Made by a program: the position numbers and the translations under genes | In this document: in pieces, positions 1 to 10,173 of the stretch | How the letters are laid out: each line of letters starts with the position of its first letter | Numbering within the stretch: the stretch's first letter is position 1 | The notes under the pieces: generated by a model | Databases searched by the model: none | What the model was told of the DNA's origin: nothing | Seen by the model: only the letters and a program-made list of their open reading frames with translations | Origin: CAWAQA01 sp963784065 | Lineage (GTDB): Bacteria; Acidobacteriota; Vicinamibacteria; Vicinamibacterales; UBA2999 | Direction: 5' to 3' | Assembly: GCA_963784065.1 (NCBI GenBank) | Contig: CAWAQA010000002.1 | Location: 310,001-374,000, forward strand | Length of the DNA: 64,000 bases

Positions 1-1
1 C

Positions 2-70
2 AGCGGTCTTCGGAAGGTCAAGGATGGCGTCACGACGATCGAGGAGATCGTCAGAGAGACAGTCAAGTAA
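2..70 (+). CDS. pilB: PilB/GspE-type pilus extension ATPase, C-terminal end only
   Basis: Only the last 22 codons are inside the window; the 5' part lies upstream. The frame ends GLRKVKDGVTTIEEIVRETV-K-stop, the usual C-terminus of PilB/GspE assembly ATPases, where the last helix follows a 'G...KV..G.TT.EE' motif. PilB powers pilin polymerisation at the inner membrane. The identification rests on this short tail plus the position directly before pilT, pilC, pilS, pilR and pilA, where pilB is expected. A GspE or PilF name would be equally compatible with the fragment itself. Confidence 0.75.
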   Translation, partial: SGLRKVKDGVTTIEEIVRETVK

Positions 71-197
71 TCGGACTCCGGACTCTGGGCTCCGGGCTAC
101 GGACCTCCGTTGAACCGCGCGTCGGGGTGAATGTCGTGGCGATGTTTACCCCCCCGCCGGCCCGGAGTCCGAAGCCCGGAGCCCGAAGCCCACAAGG
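71..197. repeat. Self-complementary low-complexity element (GGGCTCCGGGCT type) between pilB and pilT
   Basis: The left arm (about 71-103) is a degenerate run of 'ggactccgg / gggctccggg' units. The right arm (about 157-194) is its approximate reverse complement ('cccggagtccgaagcccgga', then gcccgaagcc). The roughly 55-base loop includes a run of seven C (150-156). The element fills the whole pilB-pilT gap and ends about 10 bases before the pilT start, so it would fold in the polycistronic mRNA. Related elements occur at 27428-27492 and 61341-61425. Confidence 0.8.
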
Positions 198-205
198 AAC
201 CATCA

Positions 206-1330
206 ATGGCCACACTACCGGAACTGCTCAAGAGAGTCGTCGAGCTCGAGGGCTCGGACCTGCACATCACGACCGACACGCCGCCGCAGATCCGCGTGCA
301 CGGACACCTCGAACGGGTGGACGGCGCCGCCATGAACGCCGCCGACACGAAGCAGCTCACCTACAGCGTGCTCACCGACGCGCAGAAGAAGCGCTTCGAG
401 GAGACGCTCGAGCTCGACTTCTCCTTCGGCATCAAGGGACTCGCGCGCTTTCGCTGCAACATGTTCAACCAGCGCGGCGCCGTGGCCGCCGTCTACCGGC
501 TGATCCCCGAGAAGATCCGCGACTTCCACGAGCTCAACCTCCCGCCGGTGCTCGCCACGCTCGCCGAGAAGCCGCGTGGCCTCGTGCTGGTCACCGGCCC
601 GACCGGCAGCGGCAAGTCGACGACGCTCGCGGCGATGATCGACAAGATCAACAAGGAGCGCAAGGACCACATCCTCACCATCGAGGATCCGATCGAGTTC
701 GTGCATCAGCATCAGGGCTGCCTCGTGAACCAGCGCGAGGTGCACAGCGACACGCAGAGCTTCTCCAACGCGCTGCGCGCCGCGCTGCGCGAGGATCCGG
801 ACGTCGTCCTCATCGGCGAGATGCGCGATCTCGAGACCGTCGAGGCGGCGCTGCGGATCGCGGAAACGGGCCACCTGACGTTCGGCACGCTGCACACCAA
901 CTCCGCCGCGCAGACGATCAACCGCATCATCGACATCTTCCCGGCGCACCAGCAGAGCCAGATCCGCACGCAGCTCTCGCTCGTGCTCGAAGGCATCGTC
1001 TGCCAGGCGCTGCTGCCGAAGATCGGCGGCGGCCGCGTGGTGTCGCTCGAGATCATGGTCCCGACACCGGCCATCCGGAATCTGGTTCGCGAGGACAAGA
1101 TCCACCAGATCTACTCGTCGATGCAGACCGGCCAGGAAAAGTTCGGGATGCAGACGGCGAACCAGTCGCTCGCCACGCTCTACATGAAGAAGCTCATCAC
1201 GCTCGACAGCGCGATGACCGCCTCCTCGAATCGCGAGGAACTGCAGGAGATGATCAACCGCGGCGTCGGAGTGGTCGCCGGGGCCGGCCTCGGCAGGCCA
1301 GGGGCGCCCCGGACGGTGGGGGCGAGATAA
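206..1330 (+). CDS. pilT: PilT twitching-motility retraction ATPase
   Basis: PilT is the hexameric cytoplasmic ATPase that depolymerises type IV pili. The 374-residue product has the normal family length. The Walker A motif GPTGSGKST is at residues 131-139. The Walker B/'GEMRD' motif is at 204-208, followed by LETVEAALRIAETGH. The PilT-specific AIRNLVRE helix is at 289-296, which separates it from PilB and PilU. The ATG at 206 is chosen because it opens with the canonical PilT N-terminus (MATLPELLKRVVELEGSDLH) and follows an aaggaa sequence (195-200); the longer upstream frame only reads through the preceding repeat. The last ~20 residues (VVAGAGLGRPGAPRTVGAR) are Gly/Ala/Pro-rich. The reading frame is intact. 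Confidence 0.96.
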   Translation: MATLPELLKRVVELEGSDLHITTDTPPQIRVHGHLERVDGAAMNAADTKQLTYSVLTDAQKKRFEETLELDFSFGIKGLARFRCNMFNQRGAVAAVYRLIPEKIRDFHELNLPPVLATLAEKPRGLVLVTGPTGSGKSTTLAAMIDKINKERKDHILTIEDPIEFVHQHQGCLVNQREVHSDTQSFSNALRAALREDPDVVLIGEMRDLETVEAALRIAETGHLTFGTLHTNSAAQTINRIIDIFPAHQQSQIRTQLSLVLEGIVCQALLPKIGGGRVVSLEIMVPTPAIRNLVREDKIHQIYSSMQTGQEKFGMQTANQSLATLYMKKLITLDSAMTASSNREELQEMINRGVGVVAGAGLGRPGAPRTVGAR

Positions 1331-1432
1331 CAGGCCTCAGGGCCCGGGAATCAGGGCTCAGGGCCCAGGGCCCAGGGATCGGATCGGGCTGAGGCCTTCT
1401 GATTCCTGAGCCCTGAACCCCGAGGCCTGCAA
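1331..1432. repeat. Self-complementary element (GGGCTCAGGGCC type), first of two between pilT and pilC
   Basis: The left arm (1331-1375) reads as repeats of 'cagggctcagggccc'. The right arm (1401-1430, gattcctgagccctgaaccc followed by cgaggcctgc) is its imperfect reverse complement, giving a long stem over a loop of about 25 bases. It starts immediately after the pilT stop codon. Confidence 0.75.
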
Positions 1433-1445
1433 GGAACAGTATTCA

Positions 1446-1557
1446 TGGCAGGCAGCCGGCAGTAGGCAGCCGCAGTAGGCAGTAGCAATCAGCAGCAGCG
1501 GGTTGGCAGGCAACGGGGCTCACGGCCCGCTGCCCGCTGCCTGCTGCCGGCTTCAGG
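1446..1557. repeat. Self-complementary element (GGCAGCCGGCAG type), second of two between pilT and pilC
   Basis: The left arm (1447-1485) has repeats of 'ggcagccggcagtaggcag'. The right arm (about 1524-1554) runs 'cccgctgcccgctgcctgct' and continues as gccggc. The arms can pair over about 30 bases. It ends 9 bases before the pilC ATG. The same type recurs at 29416-29483, 48072-48226 and 49583-49688. Confidence 0.75.
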
Positions 1558-1565
1558 ACTCACTT

Positions 1566-2793
1566 ATGGCAACCTTTGCATACAGCGGACGGACGCGCGC
1601 GGGTCAGACGGTCACCGGCGAGCACATGGCGGAGACGATGGAGGCCGCGGTGGCGGCGCTGCGCCGCGACCAGGTGCTCGTCACGCGGATCAACCCGGTC
1701 AAGCAGAAGGCCGCGAAGGCTGCCGGGCCGAAGGCGTTCCGGGCCAAGGGCGTGCCGGCCAAGAACCTGGCAGTCTTCACGCGCCAGTTCTCGGTGATGA
1801 TCGACGCCGGCCTGCCGCTCGTGCAGTGTCTCGAGATCCTCGGCACGCAGGAGGAGGACAAGAACTTCTCGCAGACCATCCTGGCCACGCGCGCCGAGGT
1901 CGAGGCGGGCGCCTCGCTGGCCGACGCGATGAAGAAGCACCCGAAGGCGTTCGACAACCTCTTCACGAACATGATCGCGGCGGGCGAGGCCGGCGGCATC
2001 CTCGACACGATCCTCAAGCGGCTCGCCACCTACATCGAGAAGAACGTCAAGCTCAAGGCCCAGGTCAAGTCGGCGATGGTCTACCCGGTCGCCGTCATCG
2101 TGATCGCGGCAGTCGTCGTCGGCGTCATCCTGTGGAAGGTCATCCCGACGTTCGCGAACCTGTTCGCCGGCCTCGGCGCCCAGCTGCCGCTGCCCACGCG
2201 CGTCGTCATCGCGCTCAGCAACGGCCTCGTCAGGTTCATGCCCTTCATCATCGTCGGCATCGTCGCCAGCCGTCTTCGGTTTCCGCGCCTACTACGCGAG
2301 CGAGTCGGGGCGCCGGGTCGTTGACAGCGTCACGCTCAAGCTGCCGATCCTCGGCGTCCTGATGCGGAAGATCGCCGTCGCCCGTTTCTGCCGCACCCTG
2401 TCGACGCTGCTGGCGTCAGGCGTGGCCATCCTCGAGGCGCTCGACATCACGGCGCGCACGTCGGGCAACGCCGTCGTCGAGGAAGCGATCCTGACGACGC
2501 GCAAGAGCATCGAGCGCGGCGAGACGATCGCGCAGCCGCTGAAGGAGACGGCGGTCTTCCCGCCGATGGTCGTGCAGATGATCGGCGTCGGCGAGGCCAC
2601 CGGCGCGCTCGACACGATGCTGTCGAAGATCGCGGACTTCTACGAGGAAGAAGTGGACGTGGCCGTGGCCGGGCTGCTCACGCTGCTCGAGCCGCTGATG
2701 ATCGCGCTGCTCGGCGGCATCGTGGGCGGGATCGTCATCGCGATGTACATGCCCATCTTCAGCCTGATCAGCAACCTGACTGGCGGCCAGTAA
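1566..2793 (+). CDS. pilC: PilC inner-membrane platform protein (one frame break)
   Basis: PilC/GspF-family polytopic protein that anchors the PilB and PilT motors under the pilus. The first frame (ATG 1566) gives the N-terminal half with the first GspF domain (AVFTRQFSVMIDAGLPLVQC) and the GEAGGILD motif. The second frame (to 2793) gives the second GspF domain (FCRTLSTLLASGVAILEALD, VGEATGALD) and a C-terminal hydrophobic helix. The frames join near 2265, where reading gcc-(a)-gcc-gtc restores a continuous protein of about 408 residues, the normal PilC length. The break is a single apparent base gain and probably a sequencing error. A purine-rich stretch (2806-2839) separates it from pilS. 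Confidence 0.93.
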
Positions 2794-2802
2794 TCACGCG
2801 CG

Positions 2803-2840
2803 GGCGAGGAACAGGAAGAGGAAAAGGGAAGAGGGAAGAC
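2803..2840. other. Purine-rich spacer between pilC and pilS
   Basis: About 35 bases of almost only A and G (gaggaacaggaagaggaaaa and continuing) fill the short gap between the pilC stop and the pilS ATG at 2841. It includes a ribosome-binding sequence (gaggga). It resembles one arm of the palindromic elements elsewhere in the window but has no complementary arm here. Confidence 0.5.
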
Positions 2841-4492
2841 GTGAACGCGATCGACTCCCGTTCGCGGCTGCCGATGCTCATCGCGATCCGGCTCGTCGTC
2901 GGCACGCTGCTGCTCGGCTGGGCGACGCTCATCGAGATCAGCCGCCCGGGATCGTTCCCGATCGATCCCTTCTTCTTCCTGATCGGCGTCACCTACGCGC
3001 TGAGCGTCCTCTATATCGCGACGCTCCGCTTCGTGGACCGGCGCCCGTGGCTGCTCGACGTCCAGCTCGGGGCGGACGCCATCCTCGTCTCCGCTTTCAT
3101 CCAGGTGACCGGCGGGATCACCAGCTACTTCTCGTCGCTCTATGTGCTGCCGATCATCGCGGCGAGCACGGTCCGCTTCCGGCGCGGGGCGCTGCAGGTG
3201 GCGGCGCTCAGCGCGGTGCTCTATCTCGGCATCGTGGCGACGCAATACGTCGCGATGCCGGCGTACCTGCCCACCTCGTGGCTGCCCGGGACCGCGGTGC
3301 CGGTGCCGGGCCTGCGGTTTGCGCAGTACACCGTGGCGATCAACCTGTTCGGCTTCTTTGCGGTCGCGTTCCTTTCGGGATCGCTGGCCGAACGCCTGCG
3401 CTCGGCCGACGCGCGGCTCAAGGACGCCTCGCATGCCATCGAAGACCTTCGCGCCTTCAACGAGCGTGTGATCGACAGCCTCGTGAGCGGCCTGGTGACC
3501 GCCGACCTGGAGCGGAGAATCCTGACCTTCAATCGCGGCGCCTCCGTGATCACCGGCGTGCCGCCGGCGGAGACGATCGGCCACGACGCGGCAGACGTGC
3601 TGCAGCTCCCGGCGGCGTTCCGGGCGCGGCTGGCGACGCTCACCGAGACGCGCAGCGCCAGGGCGGACCTGGAGTTCCGCAGGCATGACGGCCGGGCGAT
3701 GGAGATCGGCGTCACGGTGACCACGCTCACGTTGCCGAACGACCGCAGCGGATTCCTGTTCACCTTCCAGGACGTGACCGACATCAAGCGCCTCGAGCGG
3801 AACGCCCGCATGCAGCAGCGTCTGGCGGCCGTAGGCGAGATGGCCGCCGGCATCGCCCATGAGATCCGGAATCCACTGGCGTCGATGTCGGGGTCGATGC
3901 AGCTGCTGCGGCAGGAATTGCCGCTCAGCGAGGAGCAGTCGCAGCTGATGGACATCGTCCTCCGCGAATCGGAGCGGCTGAACAACACGATCCGATCGTT
4001 TCTGGCGTATGCGCGCCCACAGCGGCTCGCGGTCGCGCGCCTCGATCTGGGCACCGTCGTCCACGACGCGGCGCTGCTGCTGCGCAACAGCGCAGACGTT
4101 CGCGACGGGCACGTGGTTGACGTCGATGCGCCCGCCGATCCGGTCTGGTTCGAGGCCGACGAGAACCAGATCCGCCAGATCGTCTGGAACCTGGCCACCA
4201 ACGGGCTGCGCGCGATGTCGGGCGGCGGACGCCTCCTGCTCAGCGTGGCCATGGACGGCGGGGACGTCATCCTCGCGGTGCAGGATCAGGGGTGCGGCAT
4301 CGCGGCCGAGGATCTCGACAACATCTTCCAGCCGTTCCGCAGCTCATTCGAGAAAGGCACCGGGCTCGGCCTCGCCATCGTCCACCGCATCGTCACCGAC
4401 TACAACGGAACGATCCAGGTGTCGTCCACCGTCGGCGCAGGCACGACCGTCCGCGTGCGCCTGCCCGTTCACGTGACCCTGGCGGTGGCGCG

Positions 4493-4496
<4 letters not shown>
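2841..4496 (+). CDS. pilS: PilS-type membrane histidine kinase
   Basis: Sensor kinase predicted to phosphorylate PilR and adjust pilA transcription. The 551-residue protein has a polytopic N-terminus with about six hydrophobic segments (residues ~10-190), a PAS-like segment (~210-315), and a HisKA H-box AAGIAHEIRNPLASM with the phospho-accepting His near residue 340. The HATPase domain shows an N-box (QIRQIVWNLATNGLRAM), a G1 box (VQDQGCGI) and a G2 box (GTGLGLAIV). The stop codon overlaps the pilR start (ATGA), so the two are translationally coupled. In Pseudomonas, PilS senses pilin in the membrane; the same input here is inference from the order pilC-pilS-pilR-pilA. Confidence 0.9.
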
Positions 4497-5938
<1,442 letters not shown>

Positions 5939-6237
5939 CGCACCGATTCCGCGGCCGCGAGGGGTATCTCTCACCCGATCTCGGGGTAGTAACGCCCCCA
6001 TCTGGAGCGGGTATCAGTTCGGACTCCGGGCCCGGCCGAGGTGGTGCCGCGGGCAAGCTGGACTGCCACGGGTCGCCACACAGACGAGCTACTACGCCTC
6101 GACAGCCCTCATCAGGCCAGGCGATACGGGCAGCCGATCCTTCGCGGTCACCCCAGACCGGGGCGGTCTTACAGTCGTCTAGCAAGACGCCGGCGGCGGA
6201 GCGGTTCGGTCGCCAGCGCAACTCGTCAGGTAGCGGG
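5939..6237. other. pilR-pilA spacer, upstream part, no gene recognised
   Basis: About 300 bases without a convincing coding frame. Small open frames on both strands lack recognisable composition, a ribosome-binding site or a family motif. The stretch holds only short GC-rich partial palindromes, such as 'ggactccgggcccggccgag' near 6020. The regulatory part of the spacer follows from 6238. Confidence 0.5.
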
Positions 6238-6296
6238 TGACAGAGCCTGTCATGACTGCCAATTCTTGGCGCTCCGAGCGTTGACACATTTTGTCA
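6238..6296. promoter_or_regulatory. Twin TGACA-N5-TGTCA inverted repeats, candidate PilR activator sites
   Basis: Two identical inverted repeats, TGACA-gagcc-TGTCA (6238-6252) and TGACA-catttt-overlapping spacer to TGTCA (6282-6296, spacer cattt), are centred 44 bases apart, close to four helical turns. They lie about 110-170 bases upstream of the predicted start site of the sigma-54 pilA promoter, the usual range for enhancer sites. TGTC-containing sites bind PilR upstream of pilA in Pseudomonas. Assignment to PilR here is inference. Confidence 0.65.
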
Positions 6297-6378
6297 TGGC
6301 TGGTATGGTGACCAAGTCGCTCGCATATAAACCTAACTAGCACAGCTACTTCAGCCGATAGAGATCCGTGCTGGGAGC

Positions 6379-6394
6379 TGGCATCCGCGTTGCT
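6379..6394 (+). promoter_or_regulatory. Sigma-54 (-24/-12) promoter of pilA
   Basis: TGGCATCCGCGTTGCT matches the sigma-54 consensus TGGCAC-N5-TTGCW with the invariant GG-N10-GC spacing. It predicts a start near 6405 and an 84-base leader before the pilA GTG. This fits the sigma-54 activator PilR encoded immediately upstream. Confidence 0.8.
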
Positions 6395-6488
6395 GTTTAG
6401 CTCGACTGTTGAGAATGAAGCGCCGTATCGGAGCGGCGACGGTAACCATCCGGGCCCTCCGGCCCGTGCGCGCTTAAGGAGATCTCTA

Positions 6489-7025
6489 GTGAAGAACATT
6501 CGGAAGAACGAGGGGTTCACCCTCATCGAGTTGCTGATCGTCGTCGCCATCATCGGCATCATCGCGGCGATCGCCGTGCCGGGCCTGCTGCGCGCCCGCC
6601 AGTCGGGTAACGAAGCGTCCGCCATCGGGTCTGTTCGTGCGGTGAACAGCGCGCAGGTGACGTATGCGGCGAGCTGCGGCGGCGGCGGATACGCCAACAA
6701 CCTCGCGGACCTCGCGAAGAAGCCGTCGGCGACCAGCCAGGCGTTCATCAGCCCGGACCTGGATCCCGGCGCCAACCCGAAGGTGACGAAGAGCGGCTAT
6801 GACTTCGAGCTCGTGGCCGGCGCCACGGCCAAGCCGGTCCTTCTCGCGGCGAACACGTGCAACATGACGCCCTCGTTCGCGGACTATCACGTGAGCGCGA
6901 CGCCGACCGAGGCGGGCAGCACGGGCCAGCGTTCGTTCGCCAGCAACAACAGCGGGACGATCTACCAGAACTTCGCGGGCGCTTCCATCGACAAGACGAT
7001 GACGGGCGCGCAGATCCTCCAGTAA
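6489..7025 (+). CDS. pilA: PilA major type IV pilin (prepilin)
   Basis: 178-residue prepilin with a nine-residue leader and the peptidase site G9|F10-T-L-I-E14, giving the conserved mature N-terminal Phe and Glu5. A hydrophobic alpha1 helix (LLIVVAIIGIIAAIAVPGLL) follows. The globular domain has exactly two cysteines, C63 and C124, probably a structural disulfide. The GTG start at 6489 is set by a strong AAGGAG site (6476-6481) at 7-base spacing and by the short leader. It is followed by a strong intrinsic terminator, as expected for an abundant monocistronic mRNA. The downstream VKOR-DsbA fusion could oxidise this disulfide. Naming it the major pilin rests on position and transcription signals. 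Confidence 0.93.
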   Translation: MKNIRKNEGFTLIELLIVVAIIGIIAAIAVPGLLRARQSGNEASAIGSVRAVNSAQVTYAASCGGGGYANNLADLAKKPSATSQAFISPDLDPGANPKVTKSGYDFELVAGATAKPVLLAANTCNMTPSFADYHVSATPTEAGSTGQRSFASNNSGTIYQNFAGASIDKTMTGAQILQ

Positions 7026-7033
7026 CAGCACGG

Positions 7034-7052
7034 CTTCCGGTTCAGCCGGAAG
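7034..7052. repeat. REP-like palindrome, CTTCCGG-TTCAG-CCGGAAG
   Basis: A perfect 7-base inverted repeat with a 5-base loop lies 9 bases after the pilA stop. It belongs to the CCGG-CTTCAG-CCGG core family that also occurs at 24047, 42954, 43051, 44113, 44168, 48101, 48144 and 58687. Confidence 0.7.
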
Positions 7053-7063
7053 AGTTCAGTTCA

Positions 7064-7094
7064 GGGCCGGTGGGCAACCACCGGCCCTTTTTTT
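7064..7094 (+). terminator. Rho-independent terminator of pilA
   Basis: GGGCCGGTGG-gcaa-CCACCGGCCC forms a perfect 10-base-pair GC-rich stem with a four-base loop, directly followed by seven T (7088-7094). It lies 38 bases after the pilA stop codon. Confidence 0.95.
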
Positions 7095-7117
7095 GTTGTA
7101 GCATTCGCGCAAGAGCC

Positions 7118-8338
7118 ATGACACGCCTAGCCCGCCCCTTGATCCTGACGCTGGCCGCGATCGCGCTTGCCGCATCGGTCGCGTCTCTGTACGTTCACTA
7201 CCAGCTCCTTCGCGATCCGACGTATTCGAGCTTTTGCGACGTGAGCGAAACCGTGAGCTGCGAGGCGGTCTACCAGAGCGCCTACGGCTCCTTCTACGGC
7301 GTACCGGTCGCCGCCGGTGGCGCAATCTGGGCCGGGCTGGTCCTGCTGTTGTCCGCCGGGATGGGCAAGCCGGGGTCGCCACGCTATGCGAGCCTCGCCG
7401 GCTACATCTTCGTGCTCGCCACGATCGGCCTCGCGGCGGTTCTCTATTTCGGCTATGCGTCGTTCTTCGTCCTGAACCGTCTCTGCCTGCTCTGTCTGGC
7501 GGTCTACGTGACGGTGATCGGCATCTTCATCGTGTCCGGCGCCGCTGCTGCGAGCGTGACCAGCCTCCCGTCGCGTCTCGGCGGCGACCTGCGGACGCTG
7601 CGGAGAAGCCCCGCCGCGCTCGCGCTGGCGGCGGTATGGCTGGTGGCGTCCGTGTCTGTCGTCGCATTCTTCCCTCGCCAGGAAGCCGCCACGAGTCAGA
7701 CGGCGGCAGCCGCGGTGCCCTCCGCGGCGGTGGAAACGCTGACCGCGGACGAGATCGCGCAGTTCGAGCAGTGGATGTCGCAGCAGACCCGCGCGCAGCT
7801 CGACGTGCCGGCCGACGGCGCGAAGGTGGTCGTCGTGAAATTCAACGACTACCAGTGCCCGGCGTGCCGCCAGACATATCTCGCCTACAAGGGGCTGAAG
7901 GAAAAGTGGGAGTCGTCCTCGAACGGGCAAGTGCGGTTCGTGACGGTGGACTATCCGCTCGAGAGCGAGTGCAACACCGGCGGCATTCACGGGGCGGCCT
8001 GCGAGGCGGCGGCCGCCGTGCGCATGGCGCGCACGAAGAACCGCGGCGAGGCGATGGAAGCGTGGCTGTTCGACCGCCAGCCGCAACTGACGCGTGACCT
8101 CGTGGAGGAAGGCCTTCGAGAGGTGGCGCAGGTGACCGACTTCGACGACCAGTATCCCAAGACCCTCGAGCTCGTACGCGCGGATGCGCAGATGGGCCAG
8201 CGGCTGCAGATCCAGGGCACGCCGACGTTCTTCATCAACGGCATCCGGATCGGCGGCGGCCTGCGGCCGTCGTACTTCGACGCGGCCATTGCCTACGAAC
8301 TCAAGAGGGCCGAGGGCTCAGGGCCGGGGGCAAAGTAG
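7118..8338 (+). CDS. VKOR-DsbA fusion, membrane thiol-disulfide oxidase
   Basis: A 406-residue fusion of a vitamin K epoxide reductase-like quinone-coupled oxidase (residues ~1-190, several membrane segments) and a periplasmic DsbA-like thioredoxin domain (~230-395). The VKOR part has loop cysteines C40 and C48 and the active CLLC at 123-126. The thioredoxin part has CPAC at 247-250 and a cis-Pro loop (GTPTFFING). Electrons should flow from the DsbA cysteines to the VKOR loop pair, CLLC and quinone, making the fusion a complete disulfide-forming machine. It starts 23 bases after the pilA terminator. Its position between pilA and the pil ABC genes suggests it oxidises pilin or other exported pilus proteins; that substrate is inference. 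Confidence 0.9.
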   Translation: MTRLARPLILTLAAIALAASVASLYVHYQLLRDPTYSSFCDVSETVSCEAVYQSAYGSFYGVPVAAGGAIWAGLVLLLSAGMGKPGSPRYASLAGYIFVLATIGLAAVLYFGYASFFVLNRLCLLCLAVYVTVIGIFIVSGAAAASVTSLPSRLGGDLRTLRRSPAALALAAVWLVASVSVVAFFPRQEAATSQTAAAAVPSAAVETLTADEIAQFEQWMSQQTRAQLDVPADGAKVVVVKFNDYQCPACRQTYLAYKGLKEKWESSSNGQVRFVTVDYPLESECNTGGIHGAACEAAAAVRMARTKNRGEAMEAWLFDRQPQLTRDLVEEGLREVAQVTDFDDQYPKTLELVRADAQMGQRLQIQGTPTFFINGIRIGGGLRPSYFDAAIAYELKRAEGSGPGAK

Positions 8339-8370
8339 GATCCGCGGGCCGTCGCCGGCCCGTTTTCCTG

Positions 8371-9369
8371 ATGGACGCAATACGCACCGAGGCCCTCACC
8401 AAGCATTACTCCGTCGGATTCTGGCGCCCGCGGCCCTATCGGGCGCTCGACGCCCTGACCCTCGAGGTCGGGCAGGGCGAGGTCTTCGGGTTCCTTGGTC
8501 CGAACGGCGCGGGTAAGACCACGACGCTCAAGCTGCTCATGCAGCTGATCTTCCCGACTTCGGGCCGCGCCGAGATCCTCGGCCGGCCCGTGGGCGAGGT
8601 GGACGTCAAGCGCCGGATCGGATACCTGCCGGAAAATCCGTACTTTTACGATCACCTGACGGCGGAGGAGCTGCTCGAATACTTCGCGGCGCTCTTCGGC
8701 TATTCCGCCGCCGAGCGCCGGAGGCGCGCGTCGGCGCTGCTCGACGAGGTCGGAATCGGCGCCGAGCGGCGGCTGCAGCTGCGCAAGTTCTCGAAGGGGA
8801 TGCTGCAGCGCGTCGGCATCGCGCAGGCGCTGGTCAACGATCCGGAGGTCATCTTCTTCGACGAGCCCATGTCGGGGCTCGATCCGCTCGGACGGCGCGA
8901 GATTCGCCACCTCATCCTCCGGCTGCGCGATCGTGGCTGCACCGTGTTCTTCAGCTCCCACGTGCTGTCGGACGCGGAGGCGCTCTGCAACCGCGTTGCG
9001 ATCGTCGCGGCGGGCCGCCTGGTCGCCGAAGGCCAGCTCTCCGAGCTGCTCGCGCTGCGCGTCCGCGGCTGGGAGCTGGTGCTCTCCGGCGTGCGGCGCG
9101 AGGCGATCGACCGCATGGGATCCGGCGTCACCAGGGTGACGACGCTCGGCGGCGACCGCTACACGCTGGAGCTGCCGTTGTCGCCGCCGCCGGAGCAGGC
9201 GCTGGCTGCCCTGGTGGCGCAGGGCGCGTCACTGGTGTCGCTCAACCCGATTCGCGACACGCTCGAGGATCTCTTCGTGCGGCGGATCGCATCCGCCGAG
9301 ACGGATCGCGGGCTCTCGAACCCCGAGGCCCGCGGCGGTGGAGGCGCGTCAGGTCCGTCCGCCTCATGA
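8371..9369 (+). CDS. ABC transporter ATPase of the pil locus (PilH-like)
   Basis: 332-residue ATPase of the ABC-2 exporter class. Walker A is GPNGAGKTT (about residues 48-56), the signature FSKGMLQRVGIAQAL, Walker B VIFFDEPMSGLDP and the switch SSHVLSDAE. The C-terminal ~100 residues form the extra domain seen in such exporters. Its stop overlaps the permease start (ATGA). In Myxococcus xanthus an ABC ATPase (PilH) and permease (PilI) with PilG lie between pilA and pilD and are needed for pilus-dependent motility. The same order here supports equivalence, but the transported substrate is unknown. Confidence 0.85.
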   Translation: MDAIRTEALTKHYSVGFWRPRPYRALDALTLEVGQGEVFGFLGPNGAGKTTTLKLLMQLIFPTSGRAEILGRPVGEVDVKRRIGYLPENPYFYDHLTAEELLEYFAALFGYSAAERRRRASALLDEVGIGAERRLQLRKFSKGMLQRVGIAQALVNDPEVIFFDEPMSGLDPLGRREIRHLILRLRDRGCTVFFSSHVLSDAEALCNRVAIVAAGRLVAEGQLSELLALRVRGWELVLSGVRREAIDRMGSGVTRVTTLGGDRYTLELPLSPPPEQALAALVAQGASLVSLNPIRDTLEDLFVRRIASAETDRGLSNPEARGGGGASGPSAS

Positions 9370-10173
9370 GAGCCATTGTCCGCGTGGCCGTGAGCGTCTT
9401 TCGCGAGTCGGTGCGCGATCGGGTGCTCTACAGCCTCGTCTTCTTTGCGGTGCTCCTGATCGGGGTCGTCGTACCTGATCGGGCAGCTCACCGCCGGGCA
9501 GGACATCAAGATCATCAAGGACTTCGGCCTGGCCGCCATCTCCGTCATCGGACTGCTGATCGCCGTCTTCATCGGCGTCGGCCTCGTCTGGAACGAGGTC
9601 GAGCGCCGCAGCATTTACAGCGTGCTCTCGAAGCCGATCCGCCGCCACGAGTTCCTGCTCGGCAAGTACGCCGGCCTGGCGTTGACGCTGCTCGTCAATG
9701 TCGCGGTCATGACCGCCTCGTACTACGCGGTGCTCGCCTACATGGCGACGCTCTTCTCGCCGGAAGCGCGTTCGGCGTGGCCTGCGCCGGCGGTGGATCC
9801 GGCGCTGCTGGGAGCGGTGGGCCTCATCCTGATGGAACTGCTGCTGGTGACGGCCGTCGCGTTGTTCCTGTCCACGTTCTCCAGCCCGCTGCTTGCCGCG
9901 ATGCTCACGCTCGGCGTCTGGGTCATCGGCACGTTCAACACGGACCTGCGCAACTTCCAGCAGGTCGTGGACTCCTGGGCGGCGGCGTTGATGGCTCGGT
10001 GGGTCTATTACGTGCTGCCAAACTTCTCCGCGTTCGACATCAAGACGCAGGTTGTCCACGGTATCGCCGTGCCATGGTCCTACGTCGGCATCACCACTCT
10101 CTACGGTCTGGTGTATATCGCGCTGCTGCTGGTCGGCGCCGCGGTGATCTTCTCCAGGCGGGACTTCAAGTGA
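9366..10173 (+). CDS. ABC-2 type permease of the pil locus (PilI-like), one frame break
   Basis: Membrane subunit partnered with the preceding ATPase. The N-terminal piece (MRAIVRVAVSVFRESVRDRV) is the typical ABC-2 permease opening. After a frame break near 9472 the rest reads YLIGQLTAGQDIKIIKDFGL, ISVIGLLIAVFIGVGLVWNE and further hydrophobic helices, ending at 10173. Removing the A in 'gtcgtAcctg' joins both parts into about 268 residues with six hydrophobic segments. Starts and stops overlap on both sides (ATGA and TGATG), so ATPase, permease and the next gene form one translational unit. The break is probably a sequence error. Confidence 0.82.

Noticed and set aside
1331..1557. Two tandem repeat blocks between pilT and pilC as a possible CRISPR array
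   Set aside because: There are no regular direct repeats with unique spacers, no cas genes, and the arms are reverse complements rather than tandem repeats.
2640..4112. Long minus-strand open frame opposite pilS
   Set aside because: Antisense shadow of a well-supported gene; no ribosome-binding site or recognisable domain.
6281..6309. TTGACA-N17-TATGGT resembling a sigma-70 promoter before pilA
   Set aside because: The TTGACA is part of the second TGACA-N5-TGTCA repeat, and a better placed sigma-54 promoter with the expected activator gene exists at 6379-6394. It could still be a weak secondary promoter.
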